A DNA stretch of 64,000 bases from Edaphocola flava (GTDB lineage: Bacteria; Bacteroidota; Bacteroidia; Chitinophagales; Chitinophagaceae): contig NZ_SAIQ01000003.1 in the NCBI RefSeq assembly GCF_004118155.1, forward strand, positions 434,001-498,000, given 5' to 3'. Every line of letters begins with the position of its first letter. Positions within the stretch are counted from its first letter, which is position 1. The notes under the pieces were generated by a model. That model was not told where the DNA came from. It searched no databases and saw nothing but the letters and a program-made list of their open reading frames with translations. The position numbers and the translations under genes were made by a program. Below are positions 33,674 to 43,111 of this stretch, piece after piece.

Positions 33674-34774
33674 CTACTTCAATTTATCCAGCAGGTAGAG
33701 ATAAGGCTTGTGGAGGTGGTGTATAAATATCTGGCTCTGATCGGTATTGGGGAATTTTTCGAAATACGCCGCATCCGGATATAACACGATAAGATTGCCG
33801 GTACGCACATAGTGATTGCTGTGATAGTATGCTGGCTGCTTGTACTCTTTCAGGGTTTTGGTAACTATACCTCCGGCCTTTTTGCCCAGGAAGCGTTCAT
33901 AGATGCGCTGTGACCTACGGGTCGGACGGTCAAGCTTGCCGAACATATACCCCATAACGGTACGCTGTAGAAATGGTTGCTTGCGTATGATCTTGCGGGC
34001 GTTCTTAAAAGGATTGATGGTATTAAAGTCGTTCAGCGCTTGTATAGACATAGGTGTTTCCGGCACCCAGTCAGCAGCATTGACCACATTATAAGCCCAT
34101 CCCATTTGTGTATGTGCTTCGTAATCATAGGCAAAATAAAGGTTACCTGGCTTAGGCCCCGCACTGCAATAAGTTTTGATGCGTAAGTCCTTAGGCAATT
34201 TACCATTATCCTGCAGGCGGTACAGGTAGGCATTCAGCAGATAGGCTATGGCACCACCTTGACTATGCCCAATGATGATCACATTTTTGATACCGGCTTT
34301 GTATACCGAATCGAGTTTAGGCATAATATCGCGGCTCAGGTAGCCGGTACTCAGGAGCCAGCCTACATGAACTGCAGCTTTAGGATCGGCAGAAAGGTCA
34401 TAATCGAACCTGAAGGAATTATCGAGCTGCAGGCTACCTTTTGCAGGAACCATAGCAGCATAAAAGTTGTTCAACCAGCTTTCTGATTTCTCTGTGGTGC
34501 CCCGCAGACTGATCACGGCCTGGTCGCCAGTATTGCTGATCCAGAAATCCCAAAGATTTTCCAAACCCATTGTACCAGATCGGTATAGCATCTTATAATC
34601 GGGATCGGGAAAGTCCTTGTAGTAATCCGGACTACCGGCTCCGGTACGGGCAGAGATGTACATCATCTGGCGGTACTCATCGCGGTCAAAACCGGGTTTT
34701 AAAGATTGGGCGCTAAGGGTTTGTGTGCACCATGTACACAGCATCAGCAGGAGAAAGGTAAGAGATCTGTTCAT
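33674..34774 (-). CDS. Secreted class 3-type lipase (alpha/beta hydrolase)
   Basis: 366 aa with a signal peptide (MNRSLTFLLLMLCTWCTQTLSA). The nucleophile S171 is in GHSQGGA; the oxyanion-side motif ISLRGTTEKSESW precedes it, as in Lipase_3 proteins. Probable acid and base are the Asp in NAADWVPETP and a His in YYHSNHYVRTG. It likely hydrolyses acylglycerols or other esters outside the cytoplasm. Monocistronic. Confidence 0.85.
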   Translation of the reverse strand: MNRSLTFLLLMLCTWCTQTLSAQSLKPGFDRDEYRQMMYISARTGAGSPDYYKDFPDPDYKMLYRSGTMGLENLWDFWISNTGDQAVISLRGTTEKSESWLNNFYAAMVPAKGSLQLDNSFRFDYDLSADPKAAVHVGWLLSTGYLSRDIMPKLDSVYKAGIKNVIIIGHSQGGAIAYLLNAYLYRLQDNGKLPKDLRIKTYCSAGPKPGNLYFAYDYEAHTQMGWAYNVVNAADWVPETPMSIQALNDFNTINPFKNARKIIRKQPFLQRTVMGYMFGKLDRPTRRSQRIYERFLGKKAGGIVTKTLKEYKQPAYYHSNHYVRTGNLIVLYPDAAYFEKFPNTDQSQIFIHHLHKPYLYLLDKLK

Positions 34775-34892
34775 TACACAGGTATTTAGAGGAGTTAAAT
34801 ACGATTGCCAGCTCTACCCTTCCTTCACCATACCAATACACACTAAAAACTGACAAACAGTAATTTATTAGCTTTATATAAAGTCATTCTAA

Positions 34893-35393
34893 TTAAAAAT
34901 CATATTCCGATTCGATACGTTCCTTTAGTCTGGAAACCAGCTCGTATGTAGCGGGGCAACGGTGTACATTCTGTATAAATGTCTCGTTATAATCATCAAA
35001 CGGGCGCTTGTCATGATGCGGAAACTCTGCACAGTCGATCGGGCGCACTGCATATATACTGCACTTGTTATCTACCAGGAAGACGCAGGGAAATACTTTA
35101 TTGATGGTACTGCCGGTTTCTTCTTCTACCTCCAGGTATTGCTCGAAGAAGGCCTCAGGTGTTATACCCAGGTGCGCCGCAATGCGGGCAGTGTCCTCTT
35201 CTGTAAAGATCGGGGTCATGGTCTTGCAGCAATTGGCACAGGCCATACAGTCTGTATGTGCCCACATCTTACGATCTTCTTCCTCCACGATCTCGCTGAG
35301 ATCGGGAGGAACAATTTCGTCAAACTTCTGCAGGAAGGCTGTAAGCTTCTTACGGTCTTTCTCCGCAGCTTTAAGTATTTTCGCTACATCCAT
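34893..35393 (-). CDS. YkgJ-family cysteine-cluster protein
   Basis: 166 aa, cytoplasmic. The Fe-S or zinc-type cluster CMACANCCK is followed by FPCVFLVDNKCSIYAVRPIDCAEFP and HRCPATYEL, the order of conserved cysteines seen in YkgJ (CxxCxxCC) proteins. Function unknown; some homologues act in metal-dependent modification. Starts 10 bp after map, as the last gene of gpmI-map-ykgJ. Confidence 0.88.
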   Translation of the reverse strand: MDVAKILKAAEKDRKKLTAFLQKFDEIVPPDLSEIVEEEDRKMWAHTDCMACANCCKTMTPIFTEEDTARIAAHLGITPEAFFEQYLEVEEETGSTINKVFPCVFLVDNKCSIYAVRPIDCAEFPHHDKRPFDDYNETFIQNVHRCPATYELVSRLKERIESEYDF

Positions 35394-35403
35394 TGAGGAT
35401 CAA

Positions 35404-36207
35404 TTAATAGTAAGAAGAATTCAGGTTTATATTTTGCTTCTCAGCCGCTTCGATACGGGCATAATCAGACAGGATAATCGGCTTGCCCGGCTTCACGCAT
35501 ACATTGTGTTCAAAGTGTACGGAAGGCTTGTTATCGCGGGTTACGATCGTCCAGCCATCTTCCAGTGTTTCTACGTGGCGGGTGCCCAGGTTGATCATCG
35601 GTTCGATAGCCAGTACCATATTCTCGACCAGGCGCTTACCGCTGCCTCTGCGGCCATAGTTAGGCACCTGAGGATCTTCGTGCATCTGACGACCCACACC
35701 GTGACCTACCAGTTCTCTTACCACTCCGTAACCATGTTTGCCATGTGTATGATTTTCAATAGCAAAAGCGATATCACCGGTTCTGTTGTTTACCACTGCC
35801 TGGTTGATACCCAGGAACAGGGATTCTTTGGTAATACGCACCAGGTCCAGCACTTCTTTAGGCACCTCACCCATAATAAAGGTATAGGCATGATCTCCAT
35901 GAAAACCGTTCTTATAGAAACCACAGTCGATAGAAACGATATCACCTTCTTTCAGTTCATATTTGCCTGGAAAACCATGTACTACCTGCTCATTTACAGA
36001 AATACACAGGGAGTAAGGGTAACCATGATACCCTTTAAAGGATGGCTTGCCGCCATTATCTTTAATGAATTCAAAAGCAAATTCGTCGATAGATAATGTA
36101 GTCATACCTGGCTTTAAGATCTTGGCTACCTCTGTAAGTGTATTGCTTACCATAAGACAGCTTTCTCTTTGAATTTCAACTTCTTCGTTAGTTTTATATA
36201 AACTCAT
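35404..36207 (-). CDS. map: Methionine aminopeptidase, type I
   Basis: 267 aa. Removes the N-terminal Met from new proteins. The metal ligands are visible: two Asp in VSIDCGFYKNGFHGDHAYTF, His in ELVGHGVGR, Glu in AIEPM and Glu in SVHFEHNVCV. The substrate-pocket His is in NEQVVHGFP. The N terminus lacks an added zinc finger. It lies 12 bp after gpmI and 10 bp before ykgJ. Confidence 0.96.
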   Translation of the reverse strand: MSLYKTNEEVEIQRESCLMVSNTLTEVAKILKPGMTTLSIDEFAFEFIKDNGGKPSFKGYHGYPYSLCISVNEQVVHGFPGKYELKEGDIVSIDCGFYKNGFHGDHAYTFIMGEVPKEVLDLVRITKESLFLGINQAVVNNRTGDIAFAIENHTHGKHGYGVVRELVGHGVGRQMHEDPQVPNYGRRGSGKRLVENMVLAIEPMINLGTRHVETLEDGWTIVTRDNKPSVHFEHNVCVKPGKPIILSDYARIEAAEKQNINLNSSYY

Positions 36208-36219
36208 TTATAGTTCTTT

Positions 36220-37749
36220 TTATGCTTCAATTAAAATGTTTCCGGTCATCTCTTCCGGAATAGGAATACCCATGTATTGCAGTATGGTAGGAGCAATATC
36301 GCCCAGCTTACCGTTCTGCAGGCTACCCTTGTAGTCATTTGAAATAAGGAACAGGGGCACCGGGTTTAAGGTATGAGCCGTATTCGGCGAACCGTCTTCG
36401 TTCACCAGGTAATCAGAATTGCCGTGATCTGCCGTCAGGAATACTGCATAGCCATTTTCCAGGGCTTTAGGTACGATTTCCGACACACACTGATCTACGG
36501 TTTCTGCGGCCTTAATAGCGGCTTCCCATACTCCGGTATGGCCAACCATATCGGCATTGGCAAAGTTAAGGCAAATGAAATCAGCACTTTGTACCTCAAT
36601 TTCCGGGATAATGGCGTCTTTTAACTCATAAGCGCTCATTTCCGGCTTCAGGTCATAGGTAGGCACATCTTTAGGCGAAGCCTTCATAATGCGCGACTCT
36701 CCGTCAAACGGCACCTCACGCCCTCCGGAGAAGAAGAATGTTACATGCGGATATTTTTCAGTTTCAGCTATTCTAATTTGCTTTTTACCAGTATTTTGCA
36801 ATACTTCACCTAATGTATTTTTGAGATCGTCTTTGTAAAAGATTACCGATACATTTCTAAACGTAGCATCGTACTCGGTAGCCGTAACCAGGTGCAGATT
36901 AAGCGGATGCATATTATACTCCTGGTATGCCTGCTGGGTCAGTACCTCTACAATCTCGCGGCAACGGTCGGTACGGAAATTGAAACAGATCACGATATCG
37001 TCATCCTGTATCATCCCTATTGGTTGCTCCTGCTCATCCCACTGTACCAGCGGCATCATAAACTCATCAGTCACCTGCTCTTCATAGGCAGATGTTATAC
37101 TGCGCACAAAATCATTGGTCGGCGTACCGGCTCCTTTAGTCAACAAGTCATAAGCCTTTGATATTCTTTCCCAACGCTTATCTCTGTCCATGGCATAATA
37201 ACGACCGATTACGGTTGCAATACGACCACGGGTACCGGTCAGGGCATTGTCCAGTTCCTGAATAAATCCGGCTCCGCTTTTAGGATCGGTATCGCGGCCA
37301 TCGGTAAATGCATGTACGTAATACTGAGGCACTCCCGCATCCTCTGCATAGCTGCATAAAGCCTTCAGGTGATCGATATGTGAATGCACCCCTCCGTTGC
37401 TCACCAGTCCGACAAAGTGTACTTTAGTTCCTTTCACCTTAGCCAGATCAAATGCAGCAACCAGTACCGGGTTCTGGCGCAGGCTACCATCTTTAATGGC
37501 CACATTGACCCGTTGTAACTCTTGGTAAACAATGCGTCCGGCACCCAGGTTCAGGTGTCCGACCTCAGAGTTCCCCATCTGTCCATTAGGCAAGCCTACC
37601 ACTTCGCCGCAGGTAATGATTTCACTATTGGGATATTGATGATATAAATTATCTGTGTAAGGTGTGTGGGCAGCACGGATGGCATCGGAAGCCGGCACCA
37701 GTCCTTTTCCCCATCCATCCATAATGATCAGCATGGCTTTTTTACTCAT
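36220..37749 (-). CDS. gpmI: 2,3-bisphosphoglycerate-independent phosphoglycerate mutase
   Basis: 509 aa, the normal length. Interconverts 3- and 2-phosphoglycerate in glycolysis using two Mn ions. The catalytic S61 is in GQMGNSEVGHLN; metal motifs IIMDGWG, LTADHGNSD and ANADMVGHTG are intact. The ATG at 37749 is used; the upstream ATG at 37767 would overlap the -7 box. First gene of gpmI-map-ykgJ. Confidence 0.97.
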   Translation of the reverse strand: MSKKAMLIIMDGWGKGLVPASDAIRAAHTPYTDNLYHQYPNSEIITCGEVVGLPNGQMGNSEVGHLNLGAGRIVYQELQRVNVAIKDGSLRQNPVLVAAFDLAKVKGTKVHFVGLVSNGGVHSHIDHLKALCSYAEDAGVPQYYVHAFTDGRDTDPKSGAGFIQELDNALTGTRGRIATVIGRYYAMDRDKRWERISKAYDLLTKGAGTPTNDFVRSITSAYEEQVTDEFMMPLVQWDEQEQPIGMIQDDDIVICFNFRTDRCREIVEVLTQQAYQEYNMHPLNLHLVTATEYDATFRNVSVIFYKDDLKNTLGEVLQNTGKKQIRIAETEKYPHVTFFFSGGREVPFDGESRIMKASPKDVPTYDLKPEMSAYELKDAIIPEIEVQSADFICLNFANADMVGHTGVWEAAIKAAETVDQCVSEIVPKALENGYAVFLTADHGNSDYLVNEDGSPNTAHTLNPVPLFLISNDYKGSLQNGKLGDIAPTILQYMGIPIPEEMTGNILIEA

Positions 37750-37755
37750 AGAATG

Positions 37756-37763
37756 CAAAGTTA
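37756..37763 (-). promoter_or_regulatory. -7 promoter box of the gpmI operon
   Basis: TAACTTTG on the minus strand, 6 nt before the ATG at 37749; the message would be leaderless or nearly so. Confidence 0.5.
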
Positions 37764-37896
37764 TCATTATGCTGCTAATATTAAAAATATGTAGTCACTT
37801 TTATATGATTTTACCGGGCGTGGTATCAACCTGGTCTATATAAATAACAATGCGACCCATAAAGGCCGCAATGTATCGTTGTTGTATTGAAAGGAA

Positions 37897-38586
37897 TTAA
37901 GATTCAGTTTTTTTATCTTTAATGCCACAGCCGATGGCCACCGTCTTGGTCGTTTCTACCGGCTTACCGGCCAGCAGTGCATCGACAGCAGCTTCTGCAT
38001 AGCGGTGTTTCACCTGATCGGCATGCTCGTAGTTATCATCAATGGCACCGATATATTTTACGATGTTCTGGTTATTTTCTTTCTGCAGGATAAATACATG
38101 CGGTGTTTTATTGGCTCCGAATGCAGGGTATACCGTCTGTCCTTCATCGATGAGGTACGGGAACGTATATCCTTTGGCCTTAGCCAGCTTCTGCATCTCT
38201 TCATAGCTGTCTTTAGGCTCAATTGCAGGATCATTAGGACTGATGGCAATAACCGGGTAGCCTTTATCTGCATAGCGCTTGTTCAGGTCTATAATACGTT
38301 GCTCGTAAGCCTTTGCATAAGGACAGTGATTACAGGTAAAGATTACAATGAACCCTTTGGCATCTTTGTAATCAGCCAGGGCCACCTGCTTACCGTCAAC
38401 ATTCTTCAGGGAGAAGTCAGCTGCTGCATCACCTATAGCATAACCTTTTGCCGCAGGGGCTGCAGGTGTCGAAGGAGTGGTATCTTTTGCAACGGTAGCG
38501 GCTTCTGCCGTTGTAGCATCAGAATTACCGGCACAGGATGCCATTGATAATACAGCAGCACCGCAAAGGAGCATCAGTTTATTCAT
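37897..38586 (-). CDS. Thioredoxin-fold lipoprotein (AhpC/TSA-redoxin like)
   Basis: 229 aa from the ATG at 38586; the ATG at 38616 would precede the signal. Lipoprotein signal with lipobox SMASC (C18), a low-complexity Ala/Thr/Pro linker, then a redoxin domain whose redox pair is C85-N-H-C88 (FTCNHCPYAKAY) and which contains the AISPNDP and PHVFIL strands. Probably a periplasmic thiol peroxidase or reductase anchored in the membrane. Downstream of the tlpA gene by 19 bp: a two-gene thiol-redox operon. Confidence 0.87.
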   Translation of the reverse strand: MNKLMLLCGAAVLSMASCAGNSDATTAEAATVAKDTTPSTPAAPAAKGYAIGDAAADFSLKNVDGKQVALADYKDAKGFIVIFTCNHCPYAKAYEQRIIDLNKRYADKGYPVIAISPNDPAIEPKDSYEEMQKLAKAKGYTFPYLIDEGQTVYPAFGANKTPHVFILQKENNQNIVKYIGAIDDNYEHADQVKHRYAEAAVDALLAGKPVETTKTVAIGCGIKDKKTES

Positions 38587-38605
38587 GTATTTATGTTTTG
38601 AGGGG

Positions 38606-39181
38606 TTAATGTACATATGATTGCAGCAATTGGGTCAGGCCCTTTTCATCCAGTGAACCTTCATGAAATGCTCTTTTCTCTCCTTTCTCATACACAAAAG
38701 TTGCCGGAATGGCACCGGACCAGGTAGCCTCAAATTTAGGAATCCATTCATTCATGCGGGTATTATCATCCAGCAGGTAATGCTGTGCATTGATATTTCT
38801 TTCTTTCAGGAAGGGCACTACTTTATCCTGCAGTATATCGGACTGATCAAGCGATACCATAATCAGGCGGAAAGGTTTATGCTCTTTAGCCATACGGTCG
38901 CTGAACGATTTAAAATGCGGCAGCTCCTTAACGCAAGGACCACACCAGGTAGCCCAGAAGTTGACTACATATACTGTATCATTGTCCTGTTGCAGCCGAC
39001 TTTGTAATTGTTCATATTTGATCACGGTTACCTCAGGGTTTTCTGCGGCGGGCAATGGCTTTGCCGGTGCCTCAGATTCCGAAGGCCCCTTTTGAGGGTT
39101 TTCAGAGTCATTTACACTATTACAGGAGGCTGCTATAAAAATGCTGCACAATGCAGCCCAGCCTAAAACAGATTTTTTCAT
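38606..39181 (-). CDS. TlpA-family thiol:disulfide reductase, lipoprotein
   Basis: 191 aa. Lipoprotein signal with lipobox Cys C20 (FIAASC), a Pro/Glu-rich linker to about residue 50, then a TlpA/ResA thioredoxin fold with active site W-C80-G-P-C83 and the cis-Pro region AIPATFVYEKG. Acts in reducing periplasmic thiols, for example in cytochrome c maturation. First gene of the tlpA-redoxin operon. Confidence 0.92.
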   Translation of the reverse strand: MKKSVLGWAALCSIFIAASCNSVNDSENPQKGPSESEAPAKPLPAAENPEVTVIKYEQLQSRLQQDNDTVYVVNFWATWCGPCVKELPHFKSFSDRMAKEHKPFRLIMVSLDQSDILQDKVVPFLKERNINAQHYLLDDNTRMNEWIPKFEATWSGAIPATFVYEKGEKRAFHEGSLDEKGLTQLLQSYVH

Positions 39182-39435
39182 GAATAACTTGATTTAATCC
39201 TTCTTTAAAAGTATTACAATATCGGCAGAACCTTAAATCTGCCCCTGTTTTATAACATAACTTTACAAATACATAGTTTGTACATATCCCTCAGTATATG
39301 GTTACAGGCTTTTCGTAATATCATCAACGACCAGTTTTTCATATTGCGGAGCACCCCCAACTGCCCTACAACAGTAAGACAGCAAGTGTAATGAGCCTCA
39401 TCTCAGATTGGTATTTAAGTAAGCTAAAATTATAT
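39182..39435. other. Intergenic region upstream of the tlpA gene
   Basis: About 250 bp with no gene and no clear structured element; it should contain the promoter of the tlpA-redoxin pair. Its right edge is the target duplication of element copy A (39428-39435). Confidence 0.5.
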
Positions 39436-39923
39436 ACTGAGTATCCGCTTAAAGGAAATAAAGTTTAGCATTATGATTTAAGTATCCTATATATCTTTTG
39501 CTACCTTTTGCCTTGATGCAAAAGGTACCGCCAAAAAATCAAGGCTGTATAAATCCCTGGCTAAAAATCAATGTGTCGGTCGGTCGCAAACCAGACTCAC
39601 TTCGTTCAGACAGTGGTTTCCGACTTTATCGACCGAGCCAATGATTTTATTAACGCCGGATTTATAAGGCCATTCTAAGCGATCTGTATTTGTACAGATC
39701 GCTTATTGTTTTCATCACAGCGATAGCTATTTTGGAGTGGAGCTGCGATCGTTGAGCAGCGAACGGATCACACGTTAAGCTCAGACGATCAATGCACGCA
39801 ACGGTACAAAATGGCGGTGCCCCGCAATCGCCTTGATGAAAACAAAGGCATTTTTGGTCCTTTTGTTGCCAGACAAAAGGACGAAGAAAATAGTGACTAC
39901 ATACGGATAGTCAGTAATTATAT
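39428..39923 (+). mobile_element. MITE-like element, full-length copy A, with 8-bp target duplication
   Basis: The element is 39436-39915 (480 bp). It starts ACTGAGTATCCGC and ends ACGGATAGTCAGT, imperfect inverted repeats. The flanks are identical 8-bp AATTATAT repeats (39428-39435 and 39916-39923), as left by transposition. No coding frame is shared between copies. Inside are hairpins: TACCTTTTGC/GCAAAAGGTA near 39502-39527, AAGCGATCTGTA/TACAGATCGCTT near 39677-39704, and GTCCTTTTGT/ACAAAAGGAC near 39857-39882. Confidence 0.88.
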
Positions 39924-40002
39924 TATGTTTTTAATTACCGAATCAGACCGGATTATTTAATATCTCCACCCATACCCTATTCTTAAAAATTATAAAAACA
40001 TT

Positions 40003-40033
40003 TTGCGCAACCAAACAATTGCACTTATATTTG
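40003..40033 (+). promoter_or_regulatory. Promoter of the ArsR-SRPBCC pair
   Basis: -33 TTG (40003-40005, within TTTTG), 20-bp spacer, -7 TATATTTG (40026-40033). GCAACC (40007-40012) and GGTTGC (40043-40048) form an inverted repeat around the box, a possible operator for the ArsR protein. Confidence 0.7.
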
Positions 40034-40070
40034 CAAATGAACGGTTGCATATAAAAAACCAGGACATGAT

Positions 40071-40379
40071 ATGAGAAGAGATGTATTTCAGGCAATTGCC
40101 GACCCGACCCGAAGAGCCATTATAGCATTGATTGCTTTACAGGCAATGACTCCCAATGCAATTGCGGAACATTTTCATACTTCGAGACAAGCTGTCTCCA
40201 AGCACATTAAAATACTGACGGAATGTGAACTGCTCACGCAGCAGCAATCCGGAAGAGAGATTTACTATCACTTTAATCCTCATAAAATGAAAGAAGTAGC
40301 CGACTTTGTTGAGCCGTACCGCAAGATGTGGGAAAGCCGCTTCGATCAGCTAGACCAATTATTAAACCAATTAACCTAA
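40071..40379 (+). CDS. ArsR/SmtB-family winged-helix regulator
   Basis: 102 aa. The whole protein is one winged-helix domain: [16 protein letters not shown], recognition region [15 protein letters not shown], wing EREIYYHF-like ([10 protein letters not shown]). No metal-binding Cys pair is seen, so it is probably not metal-sensing; ArsR-SRPBCC pairs like this are common and usually autoregulated. The SRPBCC gene starts 6 bp after the stop. Confidence 0.93.
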   Translation: MRRDVFQAIADPTRRAIIALIALQAMTPNAIAEHFHTSRQAVSKHIKILTECELLTQQQSGREIYYHFNPHKMKEVADFVEPYRKMWESRFDQLDQLLNQLT

Positions 40380-40385
40380 AGTACT

Positions 40386-40874
40386 ATGCAAAACATTCAA
40401 ATCAAAAAAGATCTGGCCGCAAAAACCATCCAGATCACGAGAGACTTCAATGCGCCACTGAACAAAGTATGGCGTGCATTTACCGAAAAGGAATTGCTGG
40501 ACCAATGGTGGGGACCGCAACCCTGGAAAGCCGAGACCAAGCATATGGACTTCACTGAAGGGGGCTACTGGCTGTATGCCATGGTAGGACCTAATGACGA
40601 AAAACACTGGTCCCGTGCCGATTTCGTGACCATAGATCCGATGAAAAGCTTCAAAGGCAAAGATGGTTTCTGTGACGAAAACGGAACAATGAATCCGGAA
40701 ATGCCACTTACGGACTGGACTAATGTATTTACAGAAACTGCAGAAGGTACGAGAGTGACCAATACACTGCAATTCCAGGACGTAAAAGACCTGCAAACGC
40801 TGGTGGATATGGGCTTCGAACAAGGCTACAGCATGGGCCTGAACCAGCTGGAAGCATTGCTGGACAGTCTGTAA
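40386..40874 (+). CDS. SRPBCC (AHSA1-like) domain protein
   Basis: 162 aa of the START/Bet v1-like fold, AHSA1 branch: ITRDFNAPLNKVWRAFTEKELLDQWWGP (quoted in part) opens the fold, followed by GGYWLYAMVGP and a C-terminal helix GYSMGLNQLEALLDSL. It binds hydrophobic ligands or acts as a small chaperone-like factor; ligand unknown. Co-transcribed with the ArsR gene and ended by a strong terminator. Confidence 0.9.
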   Translation: MQNIQIKKDLAAKTIQITRDFNAPLNKVWRAFTEKELLDQWWGPQPWKAETKHMDFTEGGYWLYAMVGPNDEKHWSRADFVTIDPMKSFKGKDGFCDENGTMNPEMPLTDWTNVFTETAEGTRVTNTLQFQDVKDLQTLVDMGFEQGYSMGLNQLEALLDSL

Positions 40875-40893
40875 GCACAAATTCCCTAAAAAC

Positions 40894-40926
40894 AAATAAA
40901 CCCGGCGCCATACGCCGGGTTTATTT
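40894..40926. terminator. Bidirectional terminator
   Basis: 14-bp perfect stem AAATAAACCCGGCG, 5-nt loop, A run on one side and T run on the other, between convergent genes ending at 40874 (+) and 40946 (-). Confidence 0.88.
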
Positions 40927-40945
40927 TATATCAATACCTTATTAA

Positions 40946-42346
40946 TTACAGGATTGTTTCTTTTACTGCTTTCAGGATGTCCAGTGTTTCTTCCTCACTG
41001 CTGCCTTCTGCATAGATACGCAGCAATGGCTCTGTACCGGATGCACGCAGCATTACCCAACCACCATTCTCCAGGTGGTATTTCACGCCGTCGATCTTCT
41101 CTACATGCGTAGCGGCATATTTGCCAAAACCACTATTGTACACATCATTACCAGCATTGTTGATGATGGTTTCTTTCAGTTCATTAGGCAGGGTCAGATC
41201 ATCTCTCTGGTATACAAATGGTCCTACCACATCATACACTTCCTGTATCAGCTCTTTCAGCGATTTGCCGGTAGCCACCATAAACTCCAGTAATACCAGT
41301 CCGTCGTAGATACCATCTCTTTCCGGGATATGGCCTTTTACTGCAATACCACCACTCTCTTCACCGCCAACAAGCACATCTTCTGTTACGATTTTTTCAC
41401 TGATGTATTTAAAGCCGATCGGGGTCACCTCTACTTCCAGACCATACTGCTCGCACATGCGCTTAACACGGTCAGTCACAGAGAAGGCGATAATTACCTT
41501 ACCGGTCATCTTTTTATACTTAGCCAGGTAGTGTACCAGTAACAACAGGATATGATGTGCATCTACAAAGTTTCCGTCTTCGTCATACAGACCAATGCGA
41601 TCTGCATCACCATCTGTAACCAGGCCCAGCTTCAGCTCCGATGTGTTTTTCATCATCGCCGCCAGTTCTTTGGTATTTTTATATAATGGCTCCGGAGCCG
41701 TTCCGTTAAATGTAGGATTATGCTCACAGTGCAGTAATACAGCAGATGGCATCAGTTTTCTGACTACGTTCTGTCCGGCACCATACATTGCATCATAAGC
41801 CAGTTTGAATGCCGAATTGTTCAGCTGTGCAAAGTCAAATTTGGTGTGCAGGTAATCCAGGTACATTTGCTCCAGGTCTATGAACTCCAGCAAGCCTTTC
41901 TGCTCATAGTGCTCCATACTCTCTTCCGGAACAGTGTACTGATCCGGGATCAGGGCCTCAACCTCGGCGATATCGCCAGGATTGGTCGGTCCGCCATGAG
42001 CACCTTTTAATTTATACCCGTTATAGGCAGGCGGGTTATGAGATGCAGTGATTACAACACCCTGGTCTGCTTTCTTGGCCAATACGCCATAGGAAACCAT
42101 AGGGGTACTTACAAACCCTTTGGCAGCATATACCTTAATCCCATTGTCGCAGAGTACGCGGGTAACGGTATCTACAAACAATGCTCCCCCGAAACGGCAA
42201 TCGTGTCCGATAACAACAGATGGCTTTTGGGTTTTGGTATATAACCAGTCAGCCAGACCCTTAGAGACTCTGGCAACATTCTGTACGGTAAAATCTTTTG
42301 CGATAATGGCACGCCATCCATCGGTACCGAATTTAATTTTTTCCAT
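40946..42346 (-). CDS. Phosphoglucomutase/phosphomannomutase family enzyme
   Basis: 466 aa alpha-D-phosphohexomutase. Catalytic phosphoserine S102 in ITASHNPPAYNGYK; Mg loop TDGDADRIG; sugar-binding loop GGEESGGI; phosphate-binding loop RASGTEPLLRIY. It moves phosphate between C1 and C6 of glucose, mannose or glucosamine; the specificity is not clear from these motifs. Last gene of the DUF2071-dapB-this unit (35 bp after dapB). Confidence 0.92.
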   Translation of the reverse strand: MEKIKFGTDGWRAIIAKDFTVQNVARVSKGLADWLYTKTQKPSVVIGHDCRFGGALFVDTVTRVLCDNGIKVYAAKGFVSTPMVSYGVLAKKADQGVVITASHNPPAYNGYKLKGAHGGPTNPGDIAEVEALIPDQYTVPEESMEHYEQKGLLEFIDLEQMYLDYLHTKFDFAQLNNSAFKLAYDAMYGAGQNVVRKLMPSAVLLHCEHNPTFNGTAPEPLYKNTKELAAMMKNTSELKLGLVTDGDADRIGLYDEDGNFVDAHHILLLLVHYLAKYKKMTGKVIIAFSVTDRVKRMCEQYGLEVEVTPIGFKYISEKIVTEDVLVGGEESGGIAVKGHIPERDGIYDGLVLLEFMVATGKSLKELIQEVYDVVGPFVYQRDDLTLPNELKETIINNAGNDVYNSGFGKYAATHVEKIDGVKYHLENGGWVMLRASGTEPLLRIYAEGSSEEETLDILKAVKETIL

Positions 42347-42381
42347 TATGGAGTATAATATTTTTGGAGTATAATAATAGG

Positions 42382-43107
42382 TTATGCTTTGTCGGGAAAT
42401 AATACGTCCTGCATGGTGAATACCCCCTGACGGCCTTTCAGAAATTCTGCAGCCAGTACAGAGCCCAGGGCAAATCCATCGCGGGTATGTGCCGTATGCT
42501 TGATCTCGATATCGTCAATCTCGGAGTGGTAGGTCACTACATGGGTACCCGGCACTTCCGGCTCACGATAAGCTTTGATCGCCAGTTCTGCAGGATTGTT
42601 TTCTCTTTCTTTAGCCCATGTATCTTTACGGGACAGTTGCTGTATGATCTGCTCTGCGATGGTAATGGCTGTACCGCTTGGTGCGTCCAGCTTTTGCAGA
42701 TGATGGGTTTCTTCTACCAGTACATTATAGGCATCCTGCTTGTCCATCAGTTGCGCCAGGTATTTATTTACTGCAAAGAAAATGTTTACCCCCAGGCTAA
42801 AGTTCGATGATTGGATCATGGCGGTATTATATTCCGCACACAAGGTTTCTGCCTTCGGCACATCTTCATTCCATCCGGTGGTACCGCAAACAACCGGTAC
42901 ACCTGCCTTCAGGCATTTGGATACATTCTCCAGCGCAGCTTCCGGCTGGGTAAATTCAATGGCTACATCAGCTTGTTTGATTGCTTCTGCAGTAAAGGTT
43001 TCACTATTTTCTCTTCCTATTTTCAGGACAATTTCATGGCCACGGCTCAGGGCAATCCTTTCAATGGTTTTTCCCATTTTACCGTATCCAATCAATGCAA
43101 TTTTCAT
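42382..43107 (-). CDS. dapB: 4-hydroxy-tetrahydrodipicolinate reductase
   Basis: 241 aa, somewhat shorter than the E. coli enzyme (273), as is common in Bacteroidota. Reduces hydroxy-tetrahydrodipicolinate with NAD(P)H in lysine and diaminopimelate synthesis. Nucleotide loop GYGKMGK (8-14), the CGTTGW loop, and catalytic ETHHLQKLDAPSGTA with the conserved His pair and Lys. It starts 4 bp after the DUF2071 gene. Confidence 0.95.
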   Translation of the reverse strand: MKIALIGYGKMGKTIERIALSRGHEIVLKIGRENSETFTAEAIKQADVAIEFTQPEAALENVSKCLKAGVPVVCGTTGWNEDVPKAETLCAEYNTAMIQSSNFSLGVNIFFAVNKYLAQLMDKQDAYNVLVEETHHLQKLDAPSGTAITIAEQIIQQLSRKDTWAKERENNPAELAIKAYREPEVPGTHVVTYHSEIDDIEIKHTAHTRDGFALGSVLAAEFLKGRQGVFTMQDVLFPDKA

Positions 43108-43111
43108 ATGG

